This document shows positions 12,788-25,609 of a stretch of 64,000 bases of DNA, piece by piece (position 1 is the first letter of the stretch; each line of letters begins with the position of its first letter). The notes under the pieces were generated by a model. That model was given only the letters and a program-made list of their open reading frames with translations, did no database searches and was not told where the DNA came from. The stretch is from Triplophysa rosa (lineage: Eukaryota > Chordata > Actinopteri > Cypriniformes > Nemacheilidae), in contig NC_079890.1 in assembly GCF_024868665.1 (NCBI RefSeq), positions 1,036,391 through 1,100,390 on the forward strand, given 5' to 3'. The translations under genes were made by a program, and so were the position numbers.

Positions 12788-12925
12788 CATTTCATCTGCG
12801 TCTCAGAGATTTCTCCTCAGAAAAAGAGTCAGAAATGTGTCTGTCATTAGAGAGTTTCAGAAGAGATGAGCTCAGCTTTGTCTCGTCTGCAATCAAAAGT
12901 CAATATTATGAAGATCTCAATATGA
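12788..12925 (+). repeat. Dispersed direct repeat, copy B (partner at 10718)
   Basis: Matches 10718-10870 in the same orientation. It is preceded at about 12710-12770 by a one-ended piece of the TTAAAGG element family ('aaaggagtagtttac'). Confidence 0.6.
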
Positions 12926-12929
12926 GCTC

Positions 12930-14440
12930 ATACATTTCTCATCAAATTGACTCAAATCCAGGTGATTTTACCTCGACAATCTACATTCATTTTACTCTTC
13001 AATGTGTTTCAACAATGAAACACTCATTTGATTCTGTTTTTAAATCATCTAGAAACATGTGAGAATAAAACACAACTGAGAACTCCTTCAAATATCCTGA
13101 GCTATAAAAAAGCAATAACATTGTCCTCATGTGACGCAGACCCAAACACTCCTAACAGTGATCCAACGGAACATTTCCAGCACAGACGCAACCCCCAAAC
13201 CACCCAAAACCCATCTTTTCAAGCGCTTGAGTGAGGTGTATGTGTGCAGGAGCGCATGACATCGCACTGGATGAAAAGATGAAAGATTATAGACACGCAA
13301 GGTTTAATTGGTTTTGAACAAATGTGAGGGGACACAAAGCAAACTCACGGCCTCTTTTGAATGAGGCAGATGGAGAAAAAGCGAAATATATAAAAGACCG
13401 AGCCGTCCTTGAGTTTTATAGTTGCACTACATGTGAAAACTGAGGTGACGGGGTCTATGAAAGATGGGTTTGGGTGAGGATTCGGCTTGTTGTCAAAGAA
13501 AAGGTGACGAGACACCACACTGATGTTACCATCCGCACACAGCCAAAACCATGAAATATTTCACTTAAAATGACATCAAGATCCACAATCCCTACAGTAA
13601 AACAGACCATAAAATCATAAAAATATGTCAATATTCATTTCTTTGATAAAACAACGCAATGAAATACTGTAATAAGAGAGAGAAAACTGAGACTTTCTCC
13701 TCTCAGATGTTTCTTCAGTAATCTTGCATTAACTAAAAGAAACGATTACTGTAATCAAAAGTCAGATTTCATTCATCTTTATTAAGAGAAAATGATCAGA
13801 TCTGTCATGTATCATTTCACAATTAAAACAATCAATGTTACAGTACAATAATGTGGACCCTTTTTTGTTGCCATATCTTTATAGTGAATGAGGCTTTATG
13901 TTTTCAACATCAGCGTTCAAAAACTCTTGAGGTTTCACTTCACAACTCTGAATGGAGGTTTCAGTATCAATTGGACAACTACATAGTTAAAGATCACCCA
14001 AAACTCTGTCACGAGGCATGAAACGTTCCTGAACACACGATGTTGTTTTACGTTGACCAGGTGCTGGCTCCGGTTCATCTCTTCAGATCTGTGTTGTTGA
14101 GCGAGCAGCTGTCTTTATTCAAACTCCAGCGCTTGTTTCACATTCTTGTTCACCGTGAAAGAGACTGGGGTCAGGAGCGACTCGAGAGGGCTGAAGATAA
14201 TAGAATAGTGGACCATACCTTTCAACTCAATGCAAACAAAACATGCATACACGTCCCGTGCCCTTATGAACCACAGAAAGCTCATTTAAACGAACACGGT
14301 GAAAACAGGACACGATCCTCACAATGAATGGCACAGATAAACAATGAACAACTACATCGTTGATGATGGACAGCTAGATTATACATTCTCAAATAAAACA
14401 TGAAATGATAACGTTTGTCAAGTGAAGAAGTCTGGAGGCC
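12930..14440. other. Intergenic stretch with no recognised gene
   Basis: Only short unsupported reading frames are present on both strands, with no splice-bounded domain. Composition is ordinary AT-rich intergenic DNA. Confidence 0.5.
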
Positions 14441-14657
14441 TTAAAGGCACGGTTCGCCCCAAAATACAAAAATCTCCCATCATTTATTTCCCAAATAAAT
14501 GCAAAACACAAAAGAAGATATTTTGAGAAATGTCTCAGGGGTTTGCGTTCATACAATGGAAGTCAACGGGGTTCAGTGTTGTTTGACTATCGACGTTCTG
14601 CAAAATATCTCAAAAAAAGTATGAAATGACATGATGGTGAGTGAACTATCCCTTTAA
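14441..14657. repeat. Short DNA element of the TTAAAGG family (copy 3, both ends present)
   Basis: The left end is TTAAAGGCACGGTTCGCCCC and the right end GTGAACTATCCCTTTAA. The interior has the phrase 'aaacacaaaagaagatattt'. Both termini remain. Confidence 0.75.
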
Positions 14658-14819
14658 TAAAGCTAAACTCACATAATTCCTCTTCAAATAAACCTTTTAG
14701 CAACTTTATCTCTCGCTTTGGAAAAGCAACCAAAATCGATGCCTTTGTAGGACCTTTCTCGTCCATTTCGTCCCCTCAAATTCCTCCAAGAAGCCTCCGA
14801 AGGCTTTTTGGGTGGAATG

Positions 14820-15290
14820 CGGTATCATTCCTTCACGCCGGGGTCGGCCACTTGTGTGAAGTATGTCAAAACAAGCAGCCTTCATCTTTCCTGAGCTGTA
14901 AAGATTGGCTCATGCTAAGGGCGGCCGGGCCCGGGGGTCTTCCTGCAATTAACCCTTCTGCATTCTTCTTCCCCGCAATCCCCGTCTACCTTCTCCCGGA
15001 CCTTCACAGCTTATCCGCGCCTCTCCCCATGCCCATCGCGTGACCTTCGACCCGCCGCACCTCTTGATGGGTCACATGACTCGTGCAGGTGTGGAGAGGA
15101 CCCCGGCCCCGTCGGCCCCCAATTAGCGAGCCTAATTAGCGATGTAACCTCCTGCAGGGTCACTGGAGAAAGAGGAAGGTATTGAGAGAGAAAAGAATCG
15201 GCGAGGGTAAAGGGAGGGTGCCGGCGGTACAGTGATGCGTGCTTAAAAGCTCCAGGGCCGAGGGGGTTACGCGGGTGGCCAGAAGTGCAC
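14820..15290. promoter_or_regulatory. GC-rich candidate element with paired homeodomain sites
   Basis: A strongly GC-rich, repeat-free block about 4.2-4.6 kb past the vax2 stop codon. AATTAGCGA occurs twice as a direct repeat at 15121-15129 and 15134-15142, a 13-base spacing. Such paired TAATTA-type sites are typical of homeodomain-bound elements. Its role in vax2 control is inferred. Confidence 0.35.
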
Positions 15291-15299
15291 TTGTTGTCT

Positions 15300-18200
15300 C
15301 GATGGATGGAGTTCGTTTAATGGGGCTTTTTGTTTCGCCAAGATATCGTTTGAGTCATTCTGATGATTGTTCTTATTAACATTATTGTAACACTTTGCTA
15401 AAGGTATACATGTGTGTTGTAACACAATGCTGTGTTATCGGGTACACAAAACAGAGATGCTAGAGCAAAGCCAGAGAACGAGAATTTTGGGGTCTTCTTT
15501 ACATAAAACTTTCATATGATTTTTATAGACGGTTTCAGCGGCAACAACCTAAACAATCGGTGTGTGGCCCAGTTGAGTAGTTTTGATTTAATACAATTAA
15601 TATAAAGTAAATGATGTTCTAACCAAACACAGATCGGAAGTTAACGTTAGGCCAGACTTGTGTGTCTGGTGAAATGTGTCGTCTAAGCCAAGGCGACACA
15701 CTCACACAAATCAAACAAAGTCTTACGCAGAAGGTCGACCTCAAAGATGAGCGGAAAAACATGAGAAATTCTTCGGTCAGACTTCATTAAATGAGCATTG
15801 TCCATTCTTGTGACACCAGGATTTGAAAGCGTCACATATGGAAGCCCACAAAGTTATTCCTTTAATAGAGTCATTTCTATTCACTTTTTTAGTGAGCAAG
15901 CGATGCAAAAAAAACTCACTTTCTTAGTTTTCCAGTATAATTATCTGAACATCATTACAACATGATCATTCTTAAGAAAATATATGTCTGGATTCCGGAG
16001 AAATCTAATTGAATTTTGCTTTGTTTTTTGTAAAAAGAATTTCATTTAAAAAGCAGCTTTTTTTAGACATGAATGCTTATGTTGTTTCTTAACTGAACAT
16101 CTTGTTTTAAGGAAAACCAAGACCAACCTGAATAAGAATATACTTTATTTCATACAGTTTATTTTATTTTATTTTATACTACTTATTGTATGTTATACAA
16201 TTTGTTCTATTTTATACAATTTCTTAATTTTTTTACTATTATTTTACTTTTTTTGTTTTTATTTTATTGTACTGGACTAGTATTCAAAAAGGAAAGTATT
16301 TAATATGACTGAAAAAACTGTTGCTGCCCCATCATTTCTATCAGGCCACCCATCCAGTCTTAATGCCCCCCCTCCGTCCACCCCCATGAAGAAAAGATGC
16401 CAGTCATTTTAATTGGCACCCTGGAGTTGATTGTCCCGGAGCAGCACAGGAGAGAGAGAGGGGGAACTACACATGTGGTCCACAGTTTCCTAAAAAATAA
16501 ATGTGCCGCCCCATCGGCTCGAGACAGGGCTGAAGGTTTTCATCTAGAAGAACAGGATACACCTCTACTTCGACAAGTCTGTTCTTCAGAATATCAAAAG
16601 AATGCATTTTTAACCTACAAAAAATATATACTTAAATTGTTAAAGGACACGGAGGGTCTTGTGCGAATCTCAACATTAGAAATCAATCAAAACCCTCACT
16701 TAAATCATGTCTATGACCGTAATAAATACGGCAATGTCTGGTTTTTATGAAGACTGGAGGGATTTTGTGTAAGAGCGAATTATCATCATCTGGAAGGTCA
16801 TAAGAAAAACACAGGAGAGAGAGAGAAGTACGTAGACATATATTTATATGCATATGAATAAAAACACATGTACATATTTGTACAATATGTCGGCTTTTTT
16901 AGCCCAACAATGAGAAAGGCTGTTTTGCCACAGAACACAAAGAAACTTTTCTTAAATAAGTGCAAATAGTTAATGAGACCAAGAATTGTAAAGCATTTAT
17001 CATTTTTCCATTCATTTTTTTCAAGATCACATAATACAACATGAAAACACTGTGCAAAGAATCATCAAATATGTACATACTGTTTAAGTGTTTTCTTTAT
17101 TTGTTAGGAGCTGGTGCCATGATTTCTTTTCATATTAGCTTCTGACACGCAAAAAAAAACAGCTTATGGCTTTCTCACACGTAATCTTTGACCACTGACC
17201 CTTTTAAAAATGCAAGGCAACGTGGACGTGAGAGCAAACAAATGCCACACAAACAGTAAACTGACGTTACAGTGAAATGGTTTACAATCATGTCTGTGGC
17301 AATGTCAAAAAAAACATGTTGAAAGGTGTAAAGTGTGTTTGACTCGGCATTGGTAAATTTCAGTAATCCAATTGGGTTTAAATAGCTATTCAAACTGAAT
17401 TGTAATAGAAAATAACCACCGTAATGACACTATTCAGCACAGGCTTGCAGTGAAAACCAAAACCATTTTCAAGCGTTTTTCTTCCCCGGAAGTACTAGCA
17501 GAGTATTGTTCCAGTATTACAAAAAGTACAATGTTTATGTCGCTGTCAGGTCGGTGTACAAGTGGATCTGCGGCGCTTTCAAAATGTTGTTTCGAGCAGC
17601 TGACAGACTCGCATTGTCTCGACCGTTTTTTATTTTGTGGCATCATAATTTCAGTCATTTCATTTGGCGATGCTGTTGTCACACGTCTACTACACCTCGG
17701 AGTGCAGAACACTACAAGCATGAGCTATTTTTTCATTGAATCAATGTAGCATAACCTAAACACACTTTAAAAATGTCTTTCCCCGCGTCCAAATTCACAT
17801 ACAGTTAGCCATCCTAAATAGTTTCTGAAATTACAATAAGTACGTCCCAGATTGTAGTATGCAGTATAAAGTGAGTATGCTTTCATTTACTGAAAATGAG
17901 AAGAATACACTACTTATATTCTTTTACATAACAAAACAGTATGCACTTTAAGGGCGAAGCGTAAGTAGGCGAATTGGGACGCAGCATTTGACTTTCTTTC
18001 AAGCAGCAAAAACTGTCAAAAAACTAGTTGATATGTATGGTAGCATGCGCTTGTGCTGGCAGAAGACAAAGAACCTAAAGTGCATCGGGTTCAAGGTACA
18101 GAAAGACCGCAGATTGAGTCGTACAGTAAAACTACAGTCATTTACGACTACGGTCGTAAATCAGCACCAAACTAACCCAACAACTTTACCAAGGACGATG

Positions 18201-19466
18201 ATCATCCTTAACTCAAACCGACAGGAGAACGCAAAAGGTTTGTTCCTAAAACAAATAGACAAAATCACATCCTATCTGCATAGAAAGCATTTCAAATCCC
18301 AGGCAACACACAAACTGATCAAATCAAATGTGTAGTTTGAATGCACTTTAAATCAGTTTAGATAAAAGCGTCTGATGAATGCAAAATTGGAAATGTTTTG
18401 AAAGAAACCGTATGGCTGCACTGAATGGCGAGTATAATGTATTCTACGAGCCCGTGGAACTGATTCAATGCATGTTCAGTCATTCATTTAGCATAAAGAT
18501 GTTGAAAACTGCTGCTGAATGACTCAAAACGACTGGAAGTCCTTCTCGGAAGTCAATGTTATGAGCCGTTTGTGTCAATTACATTAGGGAATGTCAGGTT
18601 AACTGGTGACAAACAGGTTTCTGAGCCAATGAGAGCGACATGTGCAACGTGCCTCAAACTGAATTTGCTATGAAGAGACTATAAAGACATTTTAAACGGG
18701 TCTGGCCTTGACAAGAAACACATTTATAATATATATTCATTAAACAGATTCATTAGATTTATATTAATTTATGGGTAGCACATTTACGTATTAAAGCTGC
18801 CGACGGCTCTAAATGGATCAAGATTCACTACTCCTGAACTTTCGTGGAACTGATTTGATGGTTTGTCTACCATCACCAATCTCCGGTGAGAATGAAAGTT
18901 TGTCAGTGCTTTCTGTGCGCTTACACTTTCATAAGGACACACAGTAATATAGACAAAAACCTCTCCCATTTAGAGCAGCATGAACACGCATCACAAGGAA
19001 GGGTCAAACAGAACATTGACATCATTTTTTTCGTCCATTTTCATTTTTTTTAAACACCCATTCGGATAACTTAAATCATTTCAACTTTTACAGTAACATA
19101 GATTTTTCCGACGAATTTGCTTTCTGCGCCACACTTCAAAATGGAAGGAAACAGTGTAGTTGTGTGAACGAGACTTCCAGTCAGGTATACTAAATGGAGT
19201 GATGCTAAATTACAAGGCATCATCCTTCAACTCTCACAACGCTCCACACGAAAGATGGAGTCTAACTGGCCGTTTCCACACATTTGGTTGTAGGCACTAG
19301 CGCAAGAGCAGGACGAATCCGATTTAAAAAATGAAGACTTGTCAACGTCTTTCAATCTCTGTTTGTTGGAGCTTTCGCAAACTAGCGCGCTATCCAACAA
19401 CAACTGGCTGATCACGGCACAGGTGAGACCCCTGAGACAGGCAGATGCCGACGGGAGGGAACGCTT
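15300..19466. other. Intergenic DNA and likely vax2 3' UTR
   Basis: The part nearest 19467 should include the vax2 3' UTR. One minus-strand AATAAA (TTTATT at 17097-17102) is the clearest distant poly(A) signal noticed, but it is about 2.4 kb past the stop and not proven. Overlapping frames at 17434-17749 on both strands look like relic repeat rather than gene. Nothing else is recognised. Confidence 0.35.
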
Positions 19467-19961
19467 TTAGGAAACCGTCTTCTTACCACCTAGCTCCCCA
19501 TCTTTCCTCTCTATCCTTGTGTAGGGCTCAAACGCTGACGACCCGCACCCATATCCGGAAGGCAGTTCGTGATGGGCACCGCCCAAAAGAGGCATGGTAA
19601 AGCAAAGCGAGGGAGGTGGTAACCCCAGGTGCGGCGAAGGCGGAGTGCCCCCCAACGAAGACAGCGACAGTCCAAACGTCCCACCGCCACCCGCCACGGC
19701 CCCGGGCGGTGTGGTGGTGCTACTCACCCCGGAGGAAGTGGACACAGATGGGCTTCCGAGGAGAGAGCCATTGCCTGGGTGGGGGTGTGCCAACAACGGA
19801 TTGGGTGGAGGGGCCGTGACGGACAGGAGTCGCCCTTGCTCCAGGAGGCGCAGAATGTTGCACGTAGCGAGCGATTCAGAGGTGGACGACATCCGCTTGT
19901 CCGTGTCCTTGGTCTGGTCCTTCTTCTGTTTGGTGCGGCGGTTTTGAAACCACACTTTCAC
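19467..19961 (-). CDS. vax2: vax2 coding exon 3 (end of homeodomain, C-terminal region, stop)
   Basis: The acceptor AG is at 19963-19962, the first codon is GTG (homeodomain position 45) and the TAA stop is at 19469-19467. It encodes 164 residues: recognition helix, a Ser-rich segment, the Vax-specific [12 protein letters not shown] block and a Pro/Gly/Ser-rich tail. GC content is far above the surrounding DNA, which creates long shadow frames on the plus strand. Confidence 0.96.
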   Translation of the reverse strand: MKVWFQNRRTKQKKDQTKDTDKRMSSTSESLATCNILRLLEQGRLLSVTAPPPNPLLAHPHPGNGSLLGSPSVSTSSGVSSTTTPPGAVAGGGGTFGLSLSSLGGTPPSPHLGLPPPSLCFTMPLLGGAHHELPSGYGCGSSAFEPYTRIERKDGELGGKKTVS

Positions 19962-22900
19962 CTGTGGAACAACATTGAAAAATGTAAGTGAAACCAAACT
20001 TACTGCTACAATTCCAAAAAAGAATTCTGTGCCCTAAAGGTTAGTCATTGGTGTCCATTAATGTGCCCTTGCAAGCACCACAAAGTGTCAACCTTTACAA
20101 TGACAGGCCATCATAAGCGAAGCGTGCTCTGAAATGAAACGTGCAGACCTCGGGATAAAAAGTTCACTGAACTCTGCATGTCCTCGTCCTCCATGTTTAA
20201 TTGATACAGCGCTACTTTAATGCATGTTCCGAGGGTTGACGGCGGGTCGAAATCAAGATCCGCTCATAAACAGAGAGAAAGTTAGGCCTATGAAAAATTC
20301 ATCTGATCCTGACCGGAGTTTTATTCTGTCACCTGCTGCTACGCCCAACCCTGGGGACCACGAGGAAGGCCAGCGACAGAGACCCATTTACAACTGTGTG
20401 CATGCACGCAAATGCATCAACACATCGTAAGGTCCCAAAAGAGCACATTCACACTCATTTTCTCACTTTTAATGTTTATAGCTTTGAAACACGGCATGAT
20501 TGAGGTTCCAGTCTCACTTAGGGCACTAACCATGGCCATCGAGCGAAGCACTTAACACTTGTCTGATCTAAGAACACCTGTGCCACTTTTCTCAGCTTTT
20601 GGATCTGCTCACATAAATGATTTTTCTGACTAGTGTTCTGTACGTCCATTATATGGCAAATGCTTCAGACGCCTGGACAGATTATTTCTCTCTTTTTGTT
20701 TAAGAATGATAGTGGAGGGTCAACGTGAATTAACATTCACAGTTGATTTTTCTTTCTATAATTGGGTACATTTATGCAGAGGCGCTGCTAGGTATTCTGG
20801 GCCCAGTGTAAATTTACTCTGGGCCCCGCGATGGCGTTCTGGGGATCCCCCTCAGTCAGTCCACGATCGTGTTTTCCACCTCGTTCCCAGGTCCGTTCGG
20901 CACGGAACCCCCACAGAGGCCCCCAAAAGTGCGTGGGCCCTTAGAATCGTCCTAACCGTCCACCCCCTTACTCCACCCCTGTATTTGTGGAAAAAACTCA
21001 TTTGGAAACAAAATGCCAGTGGGACTTGATTGCTTAATTAGGAATTGATTGGATTGTGAAAATTAGGCATTCTGTGAAGGAGAAGTTGATTTTGGAAGAC
21101 AAGTCCCTGCCTTGAATACCATGGTTGGTTCAAAACCAACGCGACCTTATGTTGTGTTCATGCCATGTCAGAATTACAAAAATCATGAGATTCTGACTTG
21201 TAAAGAGTATTTCTGTGCTTGTCGTAATAACGCAAAGTCTAAATTTTCCAAAAGCTCTGACATGGACCACAGTGAAGTCATGCGAAAACGTTCAAATTGG
21301 CACCAAATTACAACAGTAAAACGCAGATAAGTTTAGTTTAAAAATTCATAGAATGTCTTTTGTCAATTGAGACGAATGTTTAAATGTTAAATTAACATGA
21401 ACAAACAAAAAATACAGTGTGTTGTCAATGAAACAACTGATTATTCTTGATAATGACTTGAACATGTCCGAGTGGAACATCACGGGTCGTCGTCTCGTAA
21501 TTACAGTAACGATACAAACTTGTCATCAAAATGTTGTAACTTTGGTATTCCTGAAGATCTGTGACAAAAATTCCTGAAGATTTGTAACTTCAGACAAAAT
21601 GGCAAGTGCCACAATATGACCAGGAATGTGTGTTTTGTAAACAGTGTCTGAACAGTGTTTCGGTGCTTCTACAAATGAATATGACCAAAGTGTTCGAACA
21701 TTATTCTCAAGGCTTAACCATGAGGTCTTTATTGTTGACGTGTAATGTAAACATCCATGACAATTCAATCACACAATAAAAAATGTCTTTTATAAACACA
21801 TGGAAAACTTGAAAACCATTACAAACCCAGCAAGTCTCTTATATCTGAACAGGAGCCTAACCAAACACCAGTTTATCAAGCTGGTGTCTGTACCACTGAG
21901 ATCATGGACCCGGCGTGACCATTGGTGTGAGGAAAATGAGATTGAGATGAGATCCCAAACACCTATTAATCCAGATGGCCGAATGCATGCATCTATATGA
22001 TCTCATCTTGTATTCTTTTATAGCTTTAATTTTTTATCATGCATCTCATTCTCTACTGTATATCTGTGCAAAAGCCTCACGCGTACGTTTTTCTACGTTT
22101 GTACACTTTTCACATCACAGAACTCTGCCCGAGAAAAGCGTTGAGCTTTATAGAGTCTTTTCAGAGAATAAATTTAAAAAGTAAGTGAAAATATGGGATT
22201 TGAGGAGAGAAAGGCGAGAGCAAATCTCCTCCATTGTACATCTAGACTATTGGAATGAAATCCCTGTTAATAAGATCGAGGGTTCATAGCTGGGGCACAG
22301 ATTACTAAACACAGGATCTGAGTGACCTGGATTTGCTCCCTGGCCCACGGCATCTCAGTCCACTCCACTTTCAGCATACTCCACTAAACATACTATAAAT
22401 CAACACTACACTTCACTAGAGAGCAGAACATCCTCTTATATTCCAACTTGTCAGACATCGGTCTCTCAACGAAAACGGGAAATGACTTGAATACTGTCCG
22501 AACAAACCACCAACTCACTAAAGACTTCTCAACAGAGAGAAAAAGTGACAGAGAGAGAGAGAGAGAGAAAGAGAGATTTGTAGATATGTAGATAGAAATA
22601 CCTCATTCTAAGGTAACAGAACACTTCATTATGTAAGGTCTTTGCACACCTTTGAACACATAATTATGGATATTATATTGCATTTCTGTCATTTAGATCC
22701 TCCAAAAAATGACACACTGGACCTTTAAGTACTTTTTAACTTCAATTTTTACGCGAGTCCACCAAACCTGTGAACACTGAAACAACTTTTTTTTTCAAAA
22801 TTGATCATTTCAAAATACTTTAAATAGACAAATAATAAAAAAAATAATTTCCTGAAAAATCTGTGAATTTGGGGTTTCCGAGGTTTCGGAAGGACGGTGA

Positions 22901-25558
22901 CGATATTTTTACTGTACATAATAAAACCACAGTAACCACAAATTTTCTATAATCTTATTATAGTAACCATAGCTTAACTCTTTTGGTATTAAACGATACC
23001 ATGTTTAAACGATGGTAATAAAGGTTAATCAATCAGCCAAAAACCTTAGTTACTACATTTTTATTATAATAAAACTATGTTTACTATACTTTTACTGTTT
23101 TTTTAAGGGAAGTAGGTCCCTTGTGGTATCTCACAGTTCACTAAACAATTCAGTGCTATACGTAAGCATTAAATTGTGACTATTTAACAACTTTGAAAAC
23201 ATCCTTCTAAAGGCAGCAGTGAAGTCATCCCATGGTCTGGCGTTTCAGCAGCTCTTTAAACATTATCTTCCTGCGCTTTCTGCATCAGCACCATCTGTGT
23301 ATGGCATTCCACTACATTAAAACATGCCACTAATGGTCTCTAAACTCTAATCGTTTATGCAGGTAAAACCTCTATCGAGGCACACGCTGATCTTTCTGAC
23401 ACTTTCATTGACCTCATCCACAAGCCAAACTGTCCTTTAACTGCCCTGTTGATCCCACACATGTGATAATAACGTGAAAAACAACGAAGGTTATCTGATG
23501 AAGGTACCTCCTCCTCCTCCTCTTTAAAGAGCTTGTGCCTCATTAATCTCACGCATCTTTACAGGAGTTTTCATTTAGCCGATGCCTGAGTCGATGTCTT
23601 TACAAACTCTCTCGGCACGTATGTCGTGACATATGGCGTGAAGGGAACGCATGTACGCATGTTAGGTGTTGTGCGTGCATTCTGTAACATATAGTTACAG
23701 ATCTCACATTTAAAATAAAGTGTCGACCCATTATCAGATTTGTGCGGGATTTTTTTTAAATCCATAAAATGTACAATTAAAAGTATACTGTAAAAATAAC
23801 TGTAAAAAAACGGGTAACATTGCGGCCAGAAAAATAAAGTAAAATAACATTTTTTGCAAAGTGAGTTCTGTAAAGTTTTCAGTCGCATTTTTACCGCATT
23901 TTAAAAAATCTGAGAATTCTGTCAAATAAAACTGTAAAATTCCATAAAATTACAACGTATTTGTATGAACTGAATGAACTGGAAATGTACTTTTTTATTT
24001 CTAAATGTCTCAGGGGTCTCACACATTTAGAAATTGCCATGAGATTTTGGCTGTTAAATATTATATGAGGTGGTAAATTCGTATGAATTTGTGAATTCGT
24101 CATTTGTTCGTTTTAGTCCAATTCATTTTCAACGCAGTGATAAGGTTTAGAGGTGGGCTTTTGCTAATAATTACGGTTTTGTATGATTTACTTGCACAAA
24201 ATTGTGAGAATTACTAAAATAGTTACAAAACGTCGGCAGTTGAAAGTGGTTGATGTTTGTTTGATGTCACCCAAACCAGAGGAGATGGAACCTGTTTTCT
24301 CCCCCTTTATAAGACACTTTCTTTAAAATCATCCATAGATAGCAAAGATTTGACTTTTAAGTCATTTTATTTTTTACATCCACGGATGATGTACTATACC
24401 ATCATGGCACAGTTCGGATTATTCCTGTACATCATTACATGCCCAGCATCATCTCATTTAAACACGACTCTCCTCTTCTTGACTTCATCATTCTACCCGT
24501 CGTTTACCTTCATAACCCTCTGCCCTTAGCCCTGGTTTTGTCGAAACACATGCCCGCGCAGGTTCATCCAGGGGTCAACAACCCAGTCTTACCGCATGGC
24601 TGGTAGACACGGCTCTATAATCCTCCTTACGGCAAAAGCACTCGGACTATTATTAGTTCCCATCCTCCAGCTCTAGCGCGCGGCTCGTGTGCAAATGTGA
24701 TCAGGCAATTAGGTTTGCCGTCGTAATGGATTCAACCAGCGCGGAACTGAAGAGCCCCTAGTGGTAACACGGTCCGGGAATGTAAGGTGACTGCTTACTG
24801 CCCCAAGAGTTCGAGTTTCTAGGATATTCTGGAGCCTCGAGATGGCTGTATTTAGGTCGCGTCCCAACACCCTGAACGCCAATGCATCATCATTTGAGAT
24901 GAAGTTGTTCGCTAAAGTTTTTCAACTCCGTGTGGATTTACCCATCACTTCACCATCAACACAAGCATAAAGAGCTGTTTTTTCTGAAAATCATCGAGTC
25001 GAGTTCATTTCATTTTATTCAGTATTTATATCTATAATTTGTACACATCAGTGAAATCAAACATTTTATCTGATAACACAGAAAACAATTATGTTCATTT
25101 TTATAGCCAGTTATATGTAACAAAATATCTAATAAACCCTTACGGTAATAATAACTGTAACTACGGCCATATAAAGCCTAAATGTTACAGTCATTTTACC
25201 TTTATTAGTTTAGATTATAAAGGAAAGTGTTTTCAGTTTAGCACTAAAAAGAAGTGGATATTATTGTGAAATATCTGCCTTTCGGTCACACTATTATAAC
25301 ACAATAATCAGTCTTCTCCTTCAGACTGACTGAAGTCTCTGTATTTGTCAAACTCTTGTGTTTTAGGTTCTTTCATTTTTTTTAGGGCCTTTCACAGTTT
25401 CCAGTCATCCTCTCATCGCACGTGTCTGATTCAGACTTGCTGTCTGGCTGCAGTAAAGAACAATGCACAACAAAAGCAACAGTTAGGTCACAAGCGCCGT
25501 CTGCCTATCCGTCACTGGTCAAAAGTTTGGTTTCACCTATTCTTTTTTCACATTTAAA

Positions 25559-25609
<51 letters not shown>

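Noticed and set aside
17434..17749. Overlapping frames of 95-99 codons on both strands
   Set aside because: No domain or splice context; a short word shared with about 63390-63420 (around 'gttctgcac') suggests relic repeat.
19594..19991. Three plus-strand frames of 67-120 codons
   Set aside because: They are antisense shadows of the GC-rich vax2 exon 3.
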